Assembly (NCBI RefSeq): GCF_017654505.1
Contig: NC_054534.1
Location: forward strand, 20,865,252-20,929,251
Origin: Polyodon spathula
Lineage: Eukaryota; Chordata; Actinopteri; Acipenseriformes; Polyodontidae
Direction of reading: 5' to 3'
DNA: 64,000 nt
Part shown: positions 32,002 to 46,500 of the stretch, piece by piece
Numbering within the stretch: the stretch's first letter is position 1
Layout of the letters: each line of letters starts with the position of its first letter
Notes under the pieces: model-generated
Seen by the model: the letters and a program-made list of their open reading frames with translations, nothing else
Database searches by the model: none
Told to the model about the DNA's origin: nothing
Made by a program: the position numbers and the translations under genes

Positions 32002-32570
32002 TTATTAGCAAAACCAAGAAAAAGAACACAATTATGAGCAAAGCTGGATATAGATGAGATATGTAGCTATGTAAGGACATTTATCAAAAGGAGACACATT
32101 GGCTTGTAATGTAGTCCTTATTAAATGTATGATTATTAATCAAAAGAACGCTTTTTACTAGCATTTTAAATGTGGAAACTTAACTGTCCCAACAAGTTAC
32201 GTAATTAACAAAAATGTGGTATCTCATATTACCTCGTCATATTACGTAACAATGCAGATTTGGATATGATGCAAATGTTACGAATTGGTAAAAATCTTCA
32301 TACAAACATCCTTAAAATAAATTACATTCATCTGCATCCTGCACGGACATTTCGGTATACCCCGCCCTAAAAATGGAGGCTTTAAATTGAACCAGTTTGT
32401 GATATATTACTGTGGATACGGTCCAAGAACATGTAAAACAGTTTAGAATACTTTTAGATATGCTATTGACTATTAAAAAAATAGCTAACGAAACCAATAC
32501 CTGTCACAATTAAGAATCCATCATGTTTTAATCATTTAGTATTTGAAAAGCTCATATGATTAAACGTTGA

Positions 32571-32640
<70 letters not shown>

Positions 32641-32904
32641 GCATTTATTTGTATTTTGCCAAATTTACTGAGGAGGAAAGGGGCTTGTTTGTAGAATGGG
32701 AACTCCTTGGGCTACGTAGAATAATATTATATTACCTTAAGCAATATTTGTCCATGTCGAATAATCTATTCCTGCAGTCGGTTTGTAGCCTAAACATAAG
32801 GATATGATTTATTCCTGAACACTAAATTAAATTTCTCGAAGAATGTTAAAGATAAGATGAAGTTATTTTATATGGCTGTATATATATATATATCTATATC
32901 TATA

Positions 32905-32948
<44 letters not shown>

Positions 32949-33881
32949 GGGTATATGGTGACATATAATTTGACTCAAATTTTTCCACCACTGACAAATA
33001 AATTCCAGAAGGTGATAAAATGGTCCATCAGCAGTAATCTCCATCGATATATGCCACAAGGAGATGAAGGATGAGGGGACAAGCCACAATTAATTGCCGT
33101 ATAGTTTTGTAGAAGAGAGTGGAGTGAGTGTGGCTCAGGAATCGATCTTCTTCACCGGCCCCTATTCATCACCTCTACATGGTATACGAAGGTCTCTGGG
33201 GGACAAGGGACTGCTTTATCTACACACAGTATTCTCTTACTCATATTTCAAACAAATCTGAGTCATTTACAATACAACCACAGTGTCTGAAGAAGACATA
33301 ATAATACTATCACCTATAAGACACGGAATCGCGTCGAGTTTATTGGAATGGCGTTTTGTAGTCTATGGTGATTAACATGCAGTGATCTACACTGATGTTG
33401 GCTGGCATACAGAGCAAAGTGGATAATGAAGCAAGTACATAGTGACCAACATTCTTACTGTATAACATGGAGATAGAAATGCTGTTCAAGTAACCACACC
33501 CCCTGTGTGATGACCATCACGGTTTAATGAGTTCATATACTTAAAATTATTATTTTAAAAAAGAAATTAGAATGCATGTAAAATTTTTCAGCTTCCCCCA
33601 TACTAAACCAAAACTTTAATGACAGAAGTTGTATTGTGCTATTTTACTTACTCGAAGCAAAGCAGATGTTCCGCAATTAAATTGGAGTTGGACCTCATGC
33701 TTATTGTATGAAAAAAAAAAAGATACAAAAATGAAATACAAGAAACATTGAAAATGTGAAAAGGACATTTTATGATTTTGGCAGAACTGTTCACTTGGGT
33801 TGACAAATAGAGACAAAACAGCCTCGCAATTGTCACCCTTGTCTGTATTTGCTTCTGGCAGTGGCACTTCGTTAGCAACAT

Positions 33882-33946
<65 letters not shown>

Positions 33947-34274
33947 TTAAATTCACAGTAGCTTTGTCCTACAATTGGAACGTTTTTTCTTTTTATTTTC
34001 AATTCTAAAGGCTGATGAGATGACAATGTACTGATTGGCTTAAGTTGCATTGTAAGTTAAGCTTTCTTTCTTGGTACATTTTGAAATTCTACTCTGAATT
34101 TTGTAAAACTAAGTCTCCTAACTAGTTTGGTTACCTAAAGAGATGCCCCTTTACATAAACGAACACCTAATTTTGTCTAGCGAATCTTTTAGGTTAGTGC
34201 AGAACACAATTTTAAAGCTAAGCAATTGCGCGTCGTCTATTAATTTGTAGATACATAAGCCTTTTCAAGTGTGC

Positions 34275-34318
<44 letters not shown>

Positions 34319-35169
34319 TATTATTATTATTGTTTTTTTTTTTTTTTTTTAAGTGAAAAAATAAATTAATCGGTTCCAAATGTTTTTGCATATGCGCAAT
34401 ACTATATTTTTTCGGAATTTAGGTTAAACAAAACGTAAAATGTAGAAACAAAAGCTTAAAAACATTTACACCTTTAAGAGTGAGACGACGTTCTCCTTTC
34501 TCCACATTCATTAACTTTTTCAAGAAACGGTTTATGAATTCCTCGAGCAAATTTACATTAGGCACAGCCCACAGAGGTTGCAGCGCGTTTGTGCAACAAC
34601 CCGTAGGCCTGTAAAGTTCTCATGAGTTCAATAATTTTGTGTTTTATTTTCAATAATGTCCTTCACAAATCCACAGTTTCACTGTAAATGAAACGTTGGT
34701 TTGCGGTGTTCATTGAAAATATGGTTTGCTTCTGTCTTATCTTAGTAATTTCACAACATTTAATTTGTACAGGCTGCAGATACAGTTCAGTCTCATTATA
34801 CAAAACGAAGTGAGTACAATTATTATTGTATAAATTAAAGCCGTATTGAAGTTTAAAAACCAGTGCACATCTTTGCAAGAGGCTGTCTCTTATCAACCGT
34901 ACATTTCGGGCAGTACAGTACATTTTCAAAACTTATTTATTATTACCTTGGCTCAAAAAGATGTATGTACCTCCCCTAATTTTTTGAAAAATATACATTA
35001 TGTATTGTTTTAAAGTCTGTATTTCAGATGATAATTGTTTCTTTTTGGACCTACAAAAGTGGCTTCTTTGAATGATCGCATATCTAAATTAAAAACGTAA
35101 TTATCTAAAGGTTAATGATTATTTAATATCATGAGTTAATACTGCCATTCAATTTATATAATAATAATA

Positions 35170-35240
<71 letters not shown>

Positions 35241-38200
35241 TAGTTTTGGAAGTTAGTAGTCTGGTTCAGATTTTTTTCTGTAGAAAGTATATCTAAGAAC
35301 AAGCCACAGTATGTTAAATGAAAACTCCTGAATCAATTTTAAAAGTTTCTAATGGGTGTTGGGCTTTAACAAACAAGCCCAGCAAACAAGTTGTCCGCCA
35401 GACCTCTTCTGGGATTGTATACTTGGAATTAAAAAAAAAATCTTGAACACAACAAGGACTGTAGTGACATAAGGTTTAAATTATGGTTAATTGTTTCTAT
35501 TGATTGACTGATTTATTTTTACAATCCCAGGATCAGTTTAGGGGGGCCTGATCTCTTCCTATGTTTCCACCGCAGGTTGTGACATGTGTGTTGATAACCG
35601 GAATGGTGAGTGCCCCATGCACGGCCCCCTGCACTCGCTGCGGAGACTGGTGGGAACAAGCAGCTCAGCTGCCTCCGTCCCCCCACCAGAGATCCCCGAG
35701 TGGCTGCGGGATCTTCCCAGGGAAGTGTGCCTTTGCACCAGCACCGTGCCAGGACTGGGATATGGAATCTGTGCGGCACAGAGGATCCCGCAGGGCACAT
35801 GGATTGGTCCCTTTCAGGGAGTTCCACAGCTGCTGGACAAACCCCAACCTGGAGTTGGGAGGAACTCACGACACATGTGGGAGGTAGGTCTCTGAGATCT
35901 ATAGCAAAGGATGAAGTATTCCAACTGTATCAGTGCATGACATCACTAATAACTCTGTGCCTTAGCAACACACTCTGCTGGCTAAAGGGATGCTGCTTGA
36001 AACCCCCCCTTGAAGCTGAGATTTGAGAGAATGTCAATTAAAATCACTTCAGATATACAACAATTTGTTCAAGGACTGTTTTAAAAATGTGAAGAGCATC
36101 CATCGCTCATATAAGGTCCCTAATTGAAATAGTTGTACCCCTCTTTTTTCATGCAGTTTCACTTTAGAGAATCTGTTTGTGAATTAATATTCAGAGTTGC
36201 TCACAACAGCCATTATTGTATATGCAAAAGTTTACTTTTTTTTGCCTAATATCCTTCCCCAGAATATATACAAATAGAAAAGAAAGAATGGTGTCAAATC
36301 TATGTACTTGTAAGAATAAATGGGCAGTTCATTCTTTTCTTTTAGCTTGAGTTGTTGACCACTTTGTTTTGCTGCTGTGGGGGAAAAAACACAACCAAAG
36401 AACAATGAAACTTGGCAAATGGAAGAATCAAATACTGAAAAAAAACAAGCTTCTATAGCTGACACCTTTAAGAGTTACTGCATTAGCTACTTAATCTGGG
36501 CAGCATTTGTCTCAAAGAATGGTTAATTTCTGAGAAAACAGCGGAATGCTACATTTTCACAGGGACACACAGTGATGACCTTCCAATTCTTTTTTCCACA
36601 ACTGTGATGCAAAGCGACTGACTTGCATTATAACAATCCAGTAAATAACGTGGATATAACATGTTTGAAGAGGTGATTTTCATATTTTTATGGAGAGTTT
36701 TAGAACAGTTCTGTAACACATTCTATTATCTTAAACTAAGTACTGTACGAACACAAATCCATAAATAAAGTCTTTATAGGTTTAAATTTTTTTTCCAATG
36801 TTTATAACTCTTTTAATTAAAATTTGAACCCACAGTAAGATGGACAATCACATTTTGTTCTGCAGGAGAGCTTCTTGCTTGCTGTTTGCTTTGGATATAA
36901 TCTGCGCACTTCACTTTACATCAGCTTCAAGTGTATCAGATGCTATTCCATAACCTCACATCATGTCTTGACACCTGTGGGCATTCATGGGAAATGATAA
37001 ACTGTCCAAGCCAGAGGCCATGATAATTCTTTTTATTTGGCATGAGCGAGTGTGGAGGTGACATGTTTAACATTGGTTCACTGATTCAGAAAGCCACGCA
37101 ATTAGTCATTTAAGTTATTTCATGTCCCATTTCATCTGGGTTTGTTGTGTAAGAAAGCATGTACAAGACAGCAACAATTTTACTTTTGAAAAGGAGCATA
37201 CCAAGTATGATCAGCTAAACATATTCTTTTTGGCAGCATGAACATTTTTCTTCCAACAATAGCAAAAACTTTGAAAGATTTCTGGTATTTTTCAAATTGA
37301 AGTAATGGCCGCAATCATCCTGTAATGGCTCTTTAAAGAAAACAGAAACTTTCTCAGCAATTAAGTACTTTTGGTATCACAGAGATAGAGATCATTTATC
37401 CATTAATATGCCTGCTAATAAAGGTTCACAAAAAAAGCCTGCATGAGCATAACATAAATGAAAATATTATCTTTGTTATTAATTAACTCTTTCCCTCAGG
37501 GATAAATTAATATGGCTGCTCAAGGTTTTCCCCGTTTTCTGTTTAACATCAGATCATAATAAGACTAGACTGGAGGAATGTACACAGTGTACATGAAAAT
37601 TCAGTGGGAATATTAGAGATCTGAGAAATTGCACAGGACTGGTTATAACAGTTTACCAGTTTAAAAACATACATATACTTATTTTATGTACAACAGATAT
37701 CAGAAAATGTAACCATGTAGCTAATATTATCTAGCTTATAATGCTGAGCTAATTGTTGCCTTCTTATTAAACCCCTAAATGCTCAATTATCCATTTTAGA
37801 ATTCTGCTCTACAGACAAGTGTACCATTTCAAAGAAGCTGTGAACAACTATACTTTGCCCTTTGAATTCTCTTCTGAAAATGCAACAAGCGTACATGTCC
37901 TTTGAGCTCTCTGAGAAACTGCCAACAAATGAAGCTGCCCTTAAAGTTCAGCTGTGAGGAACTGCTGACAGAGCCTTAGAATTCTCTTCTGAATGTTATT
38001 TTTCACCTTAAATTTCAGCACGGAGAAACTGTTAAAAAATATACCTGTCCTTTGAATTCTCCACTGATAAACCGTTGAGAGTATACCTACGCTAACATGA
38101 GCAATCACTGACAATTACACATGTACTTAAAATTCTGCCTTGAGAAATGACTTTTCTTTGGTCTCCTCTTGTGTTTCTTCCATTCACAGAATGTTAGTTC

Positions 38201-40456
38201 TTGGCATATGCACATGGATAAAACAATGTTACAGTAAAGGTAACAGGAAAACAAAATCAGGCATTTTTCATAGTTTGTTTTTGGAAATGACTGAAAAACA
38301 ATACTTGCAGTCTGATCAATGTAATAAAACATGCAGGTGCCAGGTTTTAAGAGTGCTGTTCTACTTGTTAATTTATTACCTAAATGCCAAATACGTAAGC
38401 TGTTGTGATTTTATAGAGATAATAATGTGTTAAACTATTGATATGCTCCAAACTAACATCCAGTCCTGGCCCACTAAAACAGCTTTAGTCAGGTCTAAGA
38501 AACGCTATTAATGAGAGATTTATTTGTATTATACATGAAAATAATTGGCAATGAAGAAATGTGTTTTGTATTTAAATTTAAGTTATCCAATATAATGGTG
38601 ACAAAAAAACCAGGGAATGCCTAAATATATAAGTAGGCTGCCATTACCAACAAACACTTATCAAACATTGAAAGGGTCACTGGAGTCGCGATCCCCATGA
38701 TAACATGCAGCTCAAGGGGATACAATTATGCTCATGCCATGGTTCGATTAAAGTTAAATTAAAGTTTCTCAGACCATCCATCATCTACTTTTTCTAGACT
38801 ATTTGGCAGCGATTTTAAAGCATGTCGTGCATTTGAAATGCATGCCATGCTTATTACCCTTGGAATAAACCCGGGCTCTGTGGCATGTGTAGTCAGCTGT
38901 AAAACAAAATAGTTGTGCTTATGTTTCCTGTTTCTTTAAGTTTGGGTTTTTTCCCCCCCGTCTGACCTGGAATGAATTATTGTGTTTCTTTGTTGAGAAC
39001 GGTTGTTTTTACCCCGACCTGAACATTTTATTACGGAGCTGCCTTATAAACTGTAAAAACTTTAACCATTTCCACATTAAAACTGCTAGCAAAAATCTTT
39101 TAATCTGACTCAGGTGGACAGATGCCCCTCTCCCTCATTTGTACAGCCCCTGTACACAGTGTAATGTGCAAAGAAATTCACATCACTTACTTTCTCTGTC
39201 AGCTGGCAAAACAATGGGAATGTAAAGACGCATTTCATTGTCATAATAAACCAGATTGGTTTCTTTAACTATATATTATAACTTTAGATGGCTGGCTTTC
39301 TGTAATTCACTCTTTTGAGAGAAGACAATTTGCTCTTAAACTGTAATTCTCTGCAGATTATTATTTCTTTTAATTCTGAAGGAAAGTAGTTCTCAGAATC
39401 CCTTATTAACTAGTTCATTTTTTCATTTTGTTTTTGCTTTCTATGGAAATCATTCATCCACGAACCACTACAGCGATACATTTATATAGGAGGGCCCAAC
39501 ACCTTGTTTACAATGGAGTGTTTCTCACATAAAGTTGAGCTCCTGGTGAGAAATAATTAAGGGATGAAGTAACTTGGCTCAAAAGGATAACTGTGGCTTT
39601 AAGCTTAGCTCAGGCTATACCAACAAGTTTTATTTTATCAATATGTGTATTTTTTAGATAAGGCATAGTCTGGAATGTTTAGTAATAATATTACATTCAA
39701 TAGTAATTTATCTTTTTGAATACCTTACTCGTAATTCTATCAGTGTTTTTTTTTTTCCCCCCTGCTTGAATCGCCTGTATAGGTGCAGTGGTTTATCCTG
39801 TATGAGCCATGGTGTAGCTGACACAGCAGTAGATATTTAGCATATCTTTGTTCTATAGCAGTCTATGCCAGCATAATTTGTACATCGCTTTTAAGTGTTT
39901 TGTTAGATAAGTTACAGAATTCCATTATCCAAATTTTTGCACATGTGTGACAGAGGTTAACCTTTAGTCATGTCAATCCTTTTGGCGTAGTCCTCAGGCT
40001 CCAGTCCAACGGCTCAAAGTCTGATTTACTCATTGTAATAAGGGCAGAGGGTCAAGCAATTGTCAGGCAGCCTGTACATACTCTCCTCAGAGGCTGGCTG
40101 TTAACACAAAGCTTTTCTAAGTGAATTTACAACCACCATCTCTGACAGGGGCCAATCAGTACACCATAAATGTCAGGTTAGTGAGATTGAGCAGTAAGTG
40201 AAGCACTGACAAGACACTATTGGCTGGAATCAATTGCTGAAGGTTTGACTAAGAGTTGCAATCTTGCGGTGCCAGTAATAGGAAAAGCAAACATGAAGGC
40301 AAGAAACTCCCTTGTTGTAATTTACATTTACTTGCACTGGTGTCAAAATGCGGGTTCACTTCAGCTTTACCTGTCATTGAAAAGCATTGTAAATCCAACT
40401 CCCACATACCACCAAATGGTTTACTTTCATTGTGTAACGAATGACTTCACAAAGGA

Positions 40457-40533
<77 letters not shown>

Positions 40534-43500
40534 GAGTTTGCGTTATTTATCTGCTGTTTGCTAAAAGCTAATCCCCATGTATAACATATATTGAAAATTA
40601 CAACACGAGAAACTGAGCAAATACTTTTTTTTTTTTTTTTTGTAAAACATGGTTGTCCACTTGGTCAAACTTTACATTTTCAAGTAACAAAGAAAATTCA
40701 CTCTGAAGACTGTAGAATATTTTGTATGCTATTTTCCACCAACTTGTTTCATAAAAAAAAAAAAAAATAATGTTGCGAAGTACACAAGAGTCACCTGAAC
40801 ACATGCTTTACATTGAAATAAATAAAAAAAAAATACATTGATAGGGCTTGTCAGCTTCTGGTAGCAGAAAAATGTGCTATCAGAAATGAGATAGAAGGAG
40901 AATCTCAGGAATGAAAGATGGTTATTTGTACAGGCTTCTGATATACAGCATTTGGTTCTCCACCCCAGGGTGGTCATCTTGTCATGGCTGTTCAGGGTTT
41001 TCTAATCAGCTGGACTCACAGTCTGGCATTCTTTGGTTTTGTCTACAGAAGTAAGAAATACATGTGCATGTTTTCGTCCTTGATAAAGGATATGTAATCT
41101 GTCAGAGAAGTGCTTCCTCAACACAGTAAACTAGGTGTACTATTCGAAGTTGCTGCCAGACAGGCAGTATGATTTCTGCTTGGAATCCATCATTTTGCCT
41201 TTTGCACTGATTTTAAATGGCTGCTTTTGACCGTTAAACAGAGCGTTTCATTGACTGCTGGTGCAGTCTCATCAACAGGGGGAATTAGCTCCACTCTTTA
41301 AGGTTTACTCTTTTTTTGCCTCGATTAAAAACGATAGGTTGCGGATGCAACCCCAGTTCCCTGAAAGAGAAAATAACCATTACGTATGGGACATTGCCAT
41401 CAGGTAGTAGGGATTGGCTGAGCTTTATAACAAAGCTGCCGATAGGCCTCTGCGTGAGCTGCCGTGTGAGCCCGCCCCCCTGGGAGCTTACTATACGCAG
41501 CGCGCAGAGACTCTCTTCCTCTTTTGCTCTTTGGGCCGAGAAGGCTTCCAGAGCGACCTCGCGGGTTAATGGTTATTTTCTCTTTCAGGGAACTGGGGTT
41601 GCATCCGCAACCTATCGTTCCCTTTCAATTCGAAAATAACCATTAACGTATGGGAACAGTGTACCCAAGCTGTCACGAGGGAGGATTCTCGACAGTAGGA
41701 CAGACTTACGTCATAACGCAATTGCGTAGGCAATACATCTAGGCATATGCGGAGCTGCGCCTCAGTGTCTATGCTCGCAATGACACCTGTCCTAAGGTGG
41801 GGTATCAGACACTACATTGGCATCCTGAGGTGCCTAGAGTGTAGTACAGATGCTCCAAATAATGGAGCAGAGGAATCCAGAAAGTTTAATCTGTAAAACC
41901 TCATAAAGGTATGCGGTGTAGCCCAACTGGGGCACCTCTCTAAAGAGGGCCCAGGACGTTGCCATACCCCTAGTGGAATGCGCCTTCAACTGCCCTGGCT
42001 GTGGAAGGCCTGCAGACTCATAGGCTAATTTAATAGCATCCACTATCCAGTGGGAAAGGCGTTGTTTTGACAATGGCTGACCCAACGTCTTAGAACCATG
42101 GCATATGAACAGTTGTTCTGTTTGCCTCACGGTCTTTGTACGGTCAATATAACACCTCAATGCCCGCACAGGGCAGAGCATGTGTAACCGCTGTTCCTCT
42201 GGAGAGGAAAAGGGAGGAGGATGGAACGCCATCAACTCGACCGGCTGGTTCATATGGAACGGGGATATAACCTTTGGCAGAAAGGCTGGATTTGTATGCA
42301 TGGAGACCTTAGAACCGTCTCCTGCGAAGCAGATACATGAAGGGTGCACTGACAGTGCATGTAATTCACTGACGCGTTTTGCTGACACTACCGACAGCAA
42401 AAACGCGGTTTTTATAGACATGAGCTTCATAACCACTGAGTGGAGAGGCTCGAACGGTGCCTTGGTAAGGGCTTCTAGCACCACGTCAAGGCTCTATGAC
42501 GGTAAGTTGGTCACTCTCGGAGGTCGCAAGCGTCTTGCGCCTTTAAGGAACTGAGATGCCAAAAAATGGCAACCTGGTGATAATCCGTCAATGCGTACAT
42601 GGCAGGCTGATATGGTGGCTAAATACACTTTAAGTGTAGAGGGAGACTTCCCTTCATCTAACAGTTTCTGTAAAAACTGTAATATCACTGCCATAGGACA
42701 AGATATTGGGTCATGGCCCCCCGCCAGACACCAATCTTGGAACAACTGCCATTTGTACGTGCACTGCGACCTGGTAGAGGGCTCTCTGGAGCTCTGAATG
42801 GTCGAGATCACCGCTGTCAAAAGCCCTACGGCTGACAGGCACTCCCGCTCAGGGACCAAGCCCATAGCTGCATGAGCTTGGGGTTCGGGTTCCAAAGCCG
42901 ACCTTCGGCCTGGGACAATAGGTCTGTTTGCAGGGGAAGCTCCCGCGGTTAACCATACAGCAACTGCACCACGCTCGGGAACCATACTCTCCGAGGCCAC
43001 TGAGGAGTGATCAGAATCACTGTCGCTCGCTCGACCCTAACCTTCTCTAAGAGGGCAGGGAGCATCGGAGTCGGTGGAAATGCATATAGGAGGACTGGCG
43101 GCCAATCGTGAGCCAGTGCGTCGACTCCTAGGGGGCTGTCGGGATCCCTTACCGAGAACCACAGGGGGCAGTGCGTGGTCTCTCGCGAAGCGAAGAGATC
43201 TACCTGCGCTCTGCCGAACCATTCCCAGATGCGCTCTACCACCTAAGGGTGGAGACGCCATTCTCCTGCAAGAGGGCCTCCTCTGGATAGGAGGTCCGCT
43301 GCGTAATTGACTCTGCCCGGTAGGTGAAACGCGCGCAGAGAGGTCAAGCGCGGCTGTGCCCATAGCAACAGCAGTTCTACCATTCGGTGAAGGCGGGGGG
43401 ATCATAGGCCACCCTGGCGGTTGATATACGCCACAACCGTGGTGTTGTCCAACTGCACCAACACGTGCTTGTCCAGAAGCACTGGCAAGAAGTGCCAGAG

Positions 43501-46500
43501 GGCGAGGTCCACTGCTCTGAGTTCTAGAGCGTTGATGTGGGCTGACCTCCAGGGTCCTGACCAGACTCCGCGGGCCCCTGAGCCATTCCAGACTGCTCCC
43601 CAACCTTGGTTGGAAGCGTCGGTTGTAACCACTTCCCTCCGGAAGATGGGACCCAGGCGAACGCCCTGGCGGATGTTTGCCAGAACTTTCCACCAGCGCA
43701 GTGCTTCCCAGCAGGTCCGGGATACCGTCAACCTGCGATGTTTGTCTCTCTGCGGATGTAATGCTAAGGCATTGAACCAGGCCTTTAAAGGTCTCTGGTG
43801 TAATAAGCCCAAGGGAAGGGCTTGTGAGGCGGCAGCCATCAGCCCCAGCATGCGCTGACACAGCTCCATGCTGATTGTTTCTCTCAACCTGAACAGGGAG
43901 AGACACCGTTTCAGCGAGGCAACTCTTTCTGTCGACAGGGTTGCTTCCATGGACACTGAGTCCAGATGCAACTGCACGAACTCAATCTGTTGGCTTGGCA
44001 CAAGACGGCTCTTCTCTGAATTGACCTTCAGACTCAGCCGCTGAAGATGGTTCATAACCATCATTTGTGCTGTACCAGCTGCTCCTTGGACTGCGCGCAG
44101 ACGAGCCAGTCGTCCAGATAGTTCAGCAGGCGGACGTCTTGAGCCCGCAAGGGAGCTAGAATGGCGTCCACACACTTTGAAAAGGTTCGAGGAGCTAGTG
44201 ACAGACCGAATGGAAGGACACAAAACTCGTACACCCTGCTCTGGAATGCGAAACGCAGATACTTCCTGGACCCAGACAGATGGGAACGTGAAAGTACGCA
44301 TCTGTCAGGTCCACGGTGGTAAACCAGTCGCCGTGTCGGACTGACTGGATGATGTGCCTGTGCGTAAGCATCCTGAACGGTAACCGCCGTAGGTATCTGT
44401 TCAGTGCTCACAGATCTAAAATAGGGTGGAACCCGACGTCCTTTTTGGGCACTAGGAAGTACTTGGACTAGAACCCGTGGTCGATCAGAGCAGGGTCTAC
44501 TTGTTGAATGGCACGCTTCCTGAGCAGTGCCTGTATCTCCGCATTCAGAGCTGAGGACTGAACCGAGTCCTTCACTGAAGGGGGGAGGCTTTAACCGGAA
44601 CTGAAGGGTGTACCCGTTGGAGATGGTCTTGTGCACCCAGATGTCATTTGCGCACTGTTGCCAGAACTGGATCTGTGGAACGGTGTAGGGGTGAGCTAAT
44701 AGCTGCCTGGATGTCTCAGGGCTGGTTGGGCTCGCTCACGGGGGGTCTGGCTAGCACCATGAGGATGCGACTTGCCACCACCTCTAGGGTGCCATTCCAT
44801 GCGCCGTGGTCTTGGAAAACCAGGCTGGCTGCGTGCTGATGGGCCTGCGGGGGAAGTCCTGCTACCCCGAGGTTGCGCCTGTTGCTGTGGCGATGTCTTA
44901 TGCCAAGGCTGTTCCTGAGGCTGCTTTAGCTGGAACTGCTTACTTGGCCACATTTTGGCCATTTGCTGTGATGCCTCCCATGCCTTGGTGGAGCATTGTA
45001 GCATCTCTTCCACTGCCGGACCAAACGTGTGTCCGGGAGTGATTGGAGCGTCCAGCAAGGGGGCCTTATCAGCTTTCTGCACTACTCAGAGCTGTCTTCT
45101 GGCCACCACCAGGGAAGCAATGCTCCTGCCTTGCGCCCGCGCGTTTAACTGGGCCAGCCTTACCAGCAGCTGGCTGACAGTACCCAGTTCGCCTCTTAGG
45201 GCCGCAGAAGGGCACTCAGGTAATTCCCTTATCAGTGCCGCCTGGTACACCGTCAGTAGACTGGCTGTATTAGACAGTCTGATCGCCGGGGAAGCTCTGT
45301 CTGGGGCCAATCGATGCCCAAGTGGCGGGTTGCTCAGACATCCTGGTCTGAGTGGTGGGAGGCTACCTCAGCCTCTACACTGTCCCATTCCAGGATGTCA
45401 GAAGCATCTCTGGAGACGGCGTCAATATCCCAGTCCTTCTGTGACTGCATTGGGAGGGAACTAGCCAATGGAGGTTGTGGGGGGGCCGCTGGTTGGCTGG
45501 AGACAGGCCCGGCAGGCTGCTCTGGGGCTCGAGGTCCTGATGTAGCCAGGGACATAAGCAGAGACTGCTGTCCCATCATGACCTCCATAAATTGGGACAT
45601 TTTGGAGGTTAGCTTCGCCACCTCAGATCTATCCCTGTGTCGCCTGTCTCGCCGAGGGAAACAAGAGCGTCCCCTACGCTGAGGCGATCTAGAGCACAAT
45701 CTAGACTCCCGACGAGGGCGTGCCCTAGAAGGGGAGGGGCTGTTAGCCCGAGCTCGTCTGGTGAGGGACCTCTGACCAGCTGTAATCTGGGAGGCTGGGC
45801 TCGTGGAGAGCTGCAGTCGCCCTGGCGGCGTCGCCGTGGATGATGGCGGGGCTGAGATGGTGTGGGAAGAGCCCGATGAAGGGGAGTGCCCACCCACTGA
45901 CTTCTTGGCCCTTTGCCTAAGGGCGCAAGACTGTCAAAAAGCCCTATCCGCCAGCGCAGATGCGGCGTGCTCCAGCCGGAGGCATGCCACGCACTCGTCA
46001 TGTGGGTCACTGGCAGGCAGCTTTGCCTGACCAAACGTGCAGTAGTGAAAAAGCGTTGAAGCGCCGAGCACTGAGCGTTGAAGCGCCGAGCACCGAGCGT
46101 CGGAACACCGAGCATTGAGGTGCGTGCGTCGACGTCGAGCACCGAGCCCCAAGCGCAAAGCGCTGCACAAAGCGCGGAAGCGCTACACCAAGCGCCGCAG
46201 AGCGAGTACCGAGCGTGGAGACGCTAGCACAAGACGCCTAAGCATCAGCTGACCCGCAGAGCGGAGACACTAGTGCTGGTACGGTGTCTATATGGTGTTT
46301 ATATACCTACCTTGGTGCTGGGAAAAATGTGCTTGGTGGTCGTCTTCTTCTGGTGAAAGGGATTTTTTATTTATTTATTTTTTTTTATTATTCTGGAACG
46401 CTGCAGCAAGTGCTTGGTGTACTGTAGATGGGCTGTAGGGCAAACCGTACAGCTACCACGTGGTGGGGAACACACAGCAGTGGAAGATAAAAGCGGGCTG

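Larger units (their letters stand above)
31196..35575 (+). other. prdm6: PRDM6 intron 2
   Basis: This 4.4-kb intron is studded with simple repeats: poly-A at 31968-31999, (AAT)n at 32571-32640, broken (TA)n at 32877-32944, (ATT)n at 33883-33947 and 34275-34331, and (AAT)n at 35158-35240. No transposon or RNA gene was recognised. Confidence 0.85.
35884..41329 (+). other. prdm6: PRDM6 intron 3, left part
   Basis: This is non-coding, relatively repeat-poor sequence for this locus. It holds the degenerate tandem repeat at 37795-38150 and a (CA)n at 40460-40530. Several blocks of balanced composition (about 36840-37120, 38660-38930, 39960-40240) could be conserved regulatory DNA, but this is inference only. 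Confidence 0.7.

Noticed and set aside
33616..34050. 144-codon ORF with poly-Ile
   Set aside because: It is (ATT)n translation, and the remainder is unlike any known protein.
37795..38150. CRISPR-like array
   Set aside because: The units are diverged and contiguous without unique spacers, and the genome is vertebrate.
41316..41639. 107-codon + strand ORF over the DIRS end
   Set aside because: It lies in the inverted repeats and ICR, and the open frame is incidental.
43037..43906. 289-codon - strand ORF
   Set aside because: It is a wrong-frame shadow of the GC-rich DIRS RNase H/methyltransferase region, with Ser/Arg/Pro-rich low-complexity translation.
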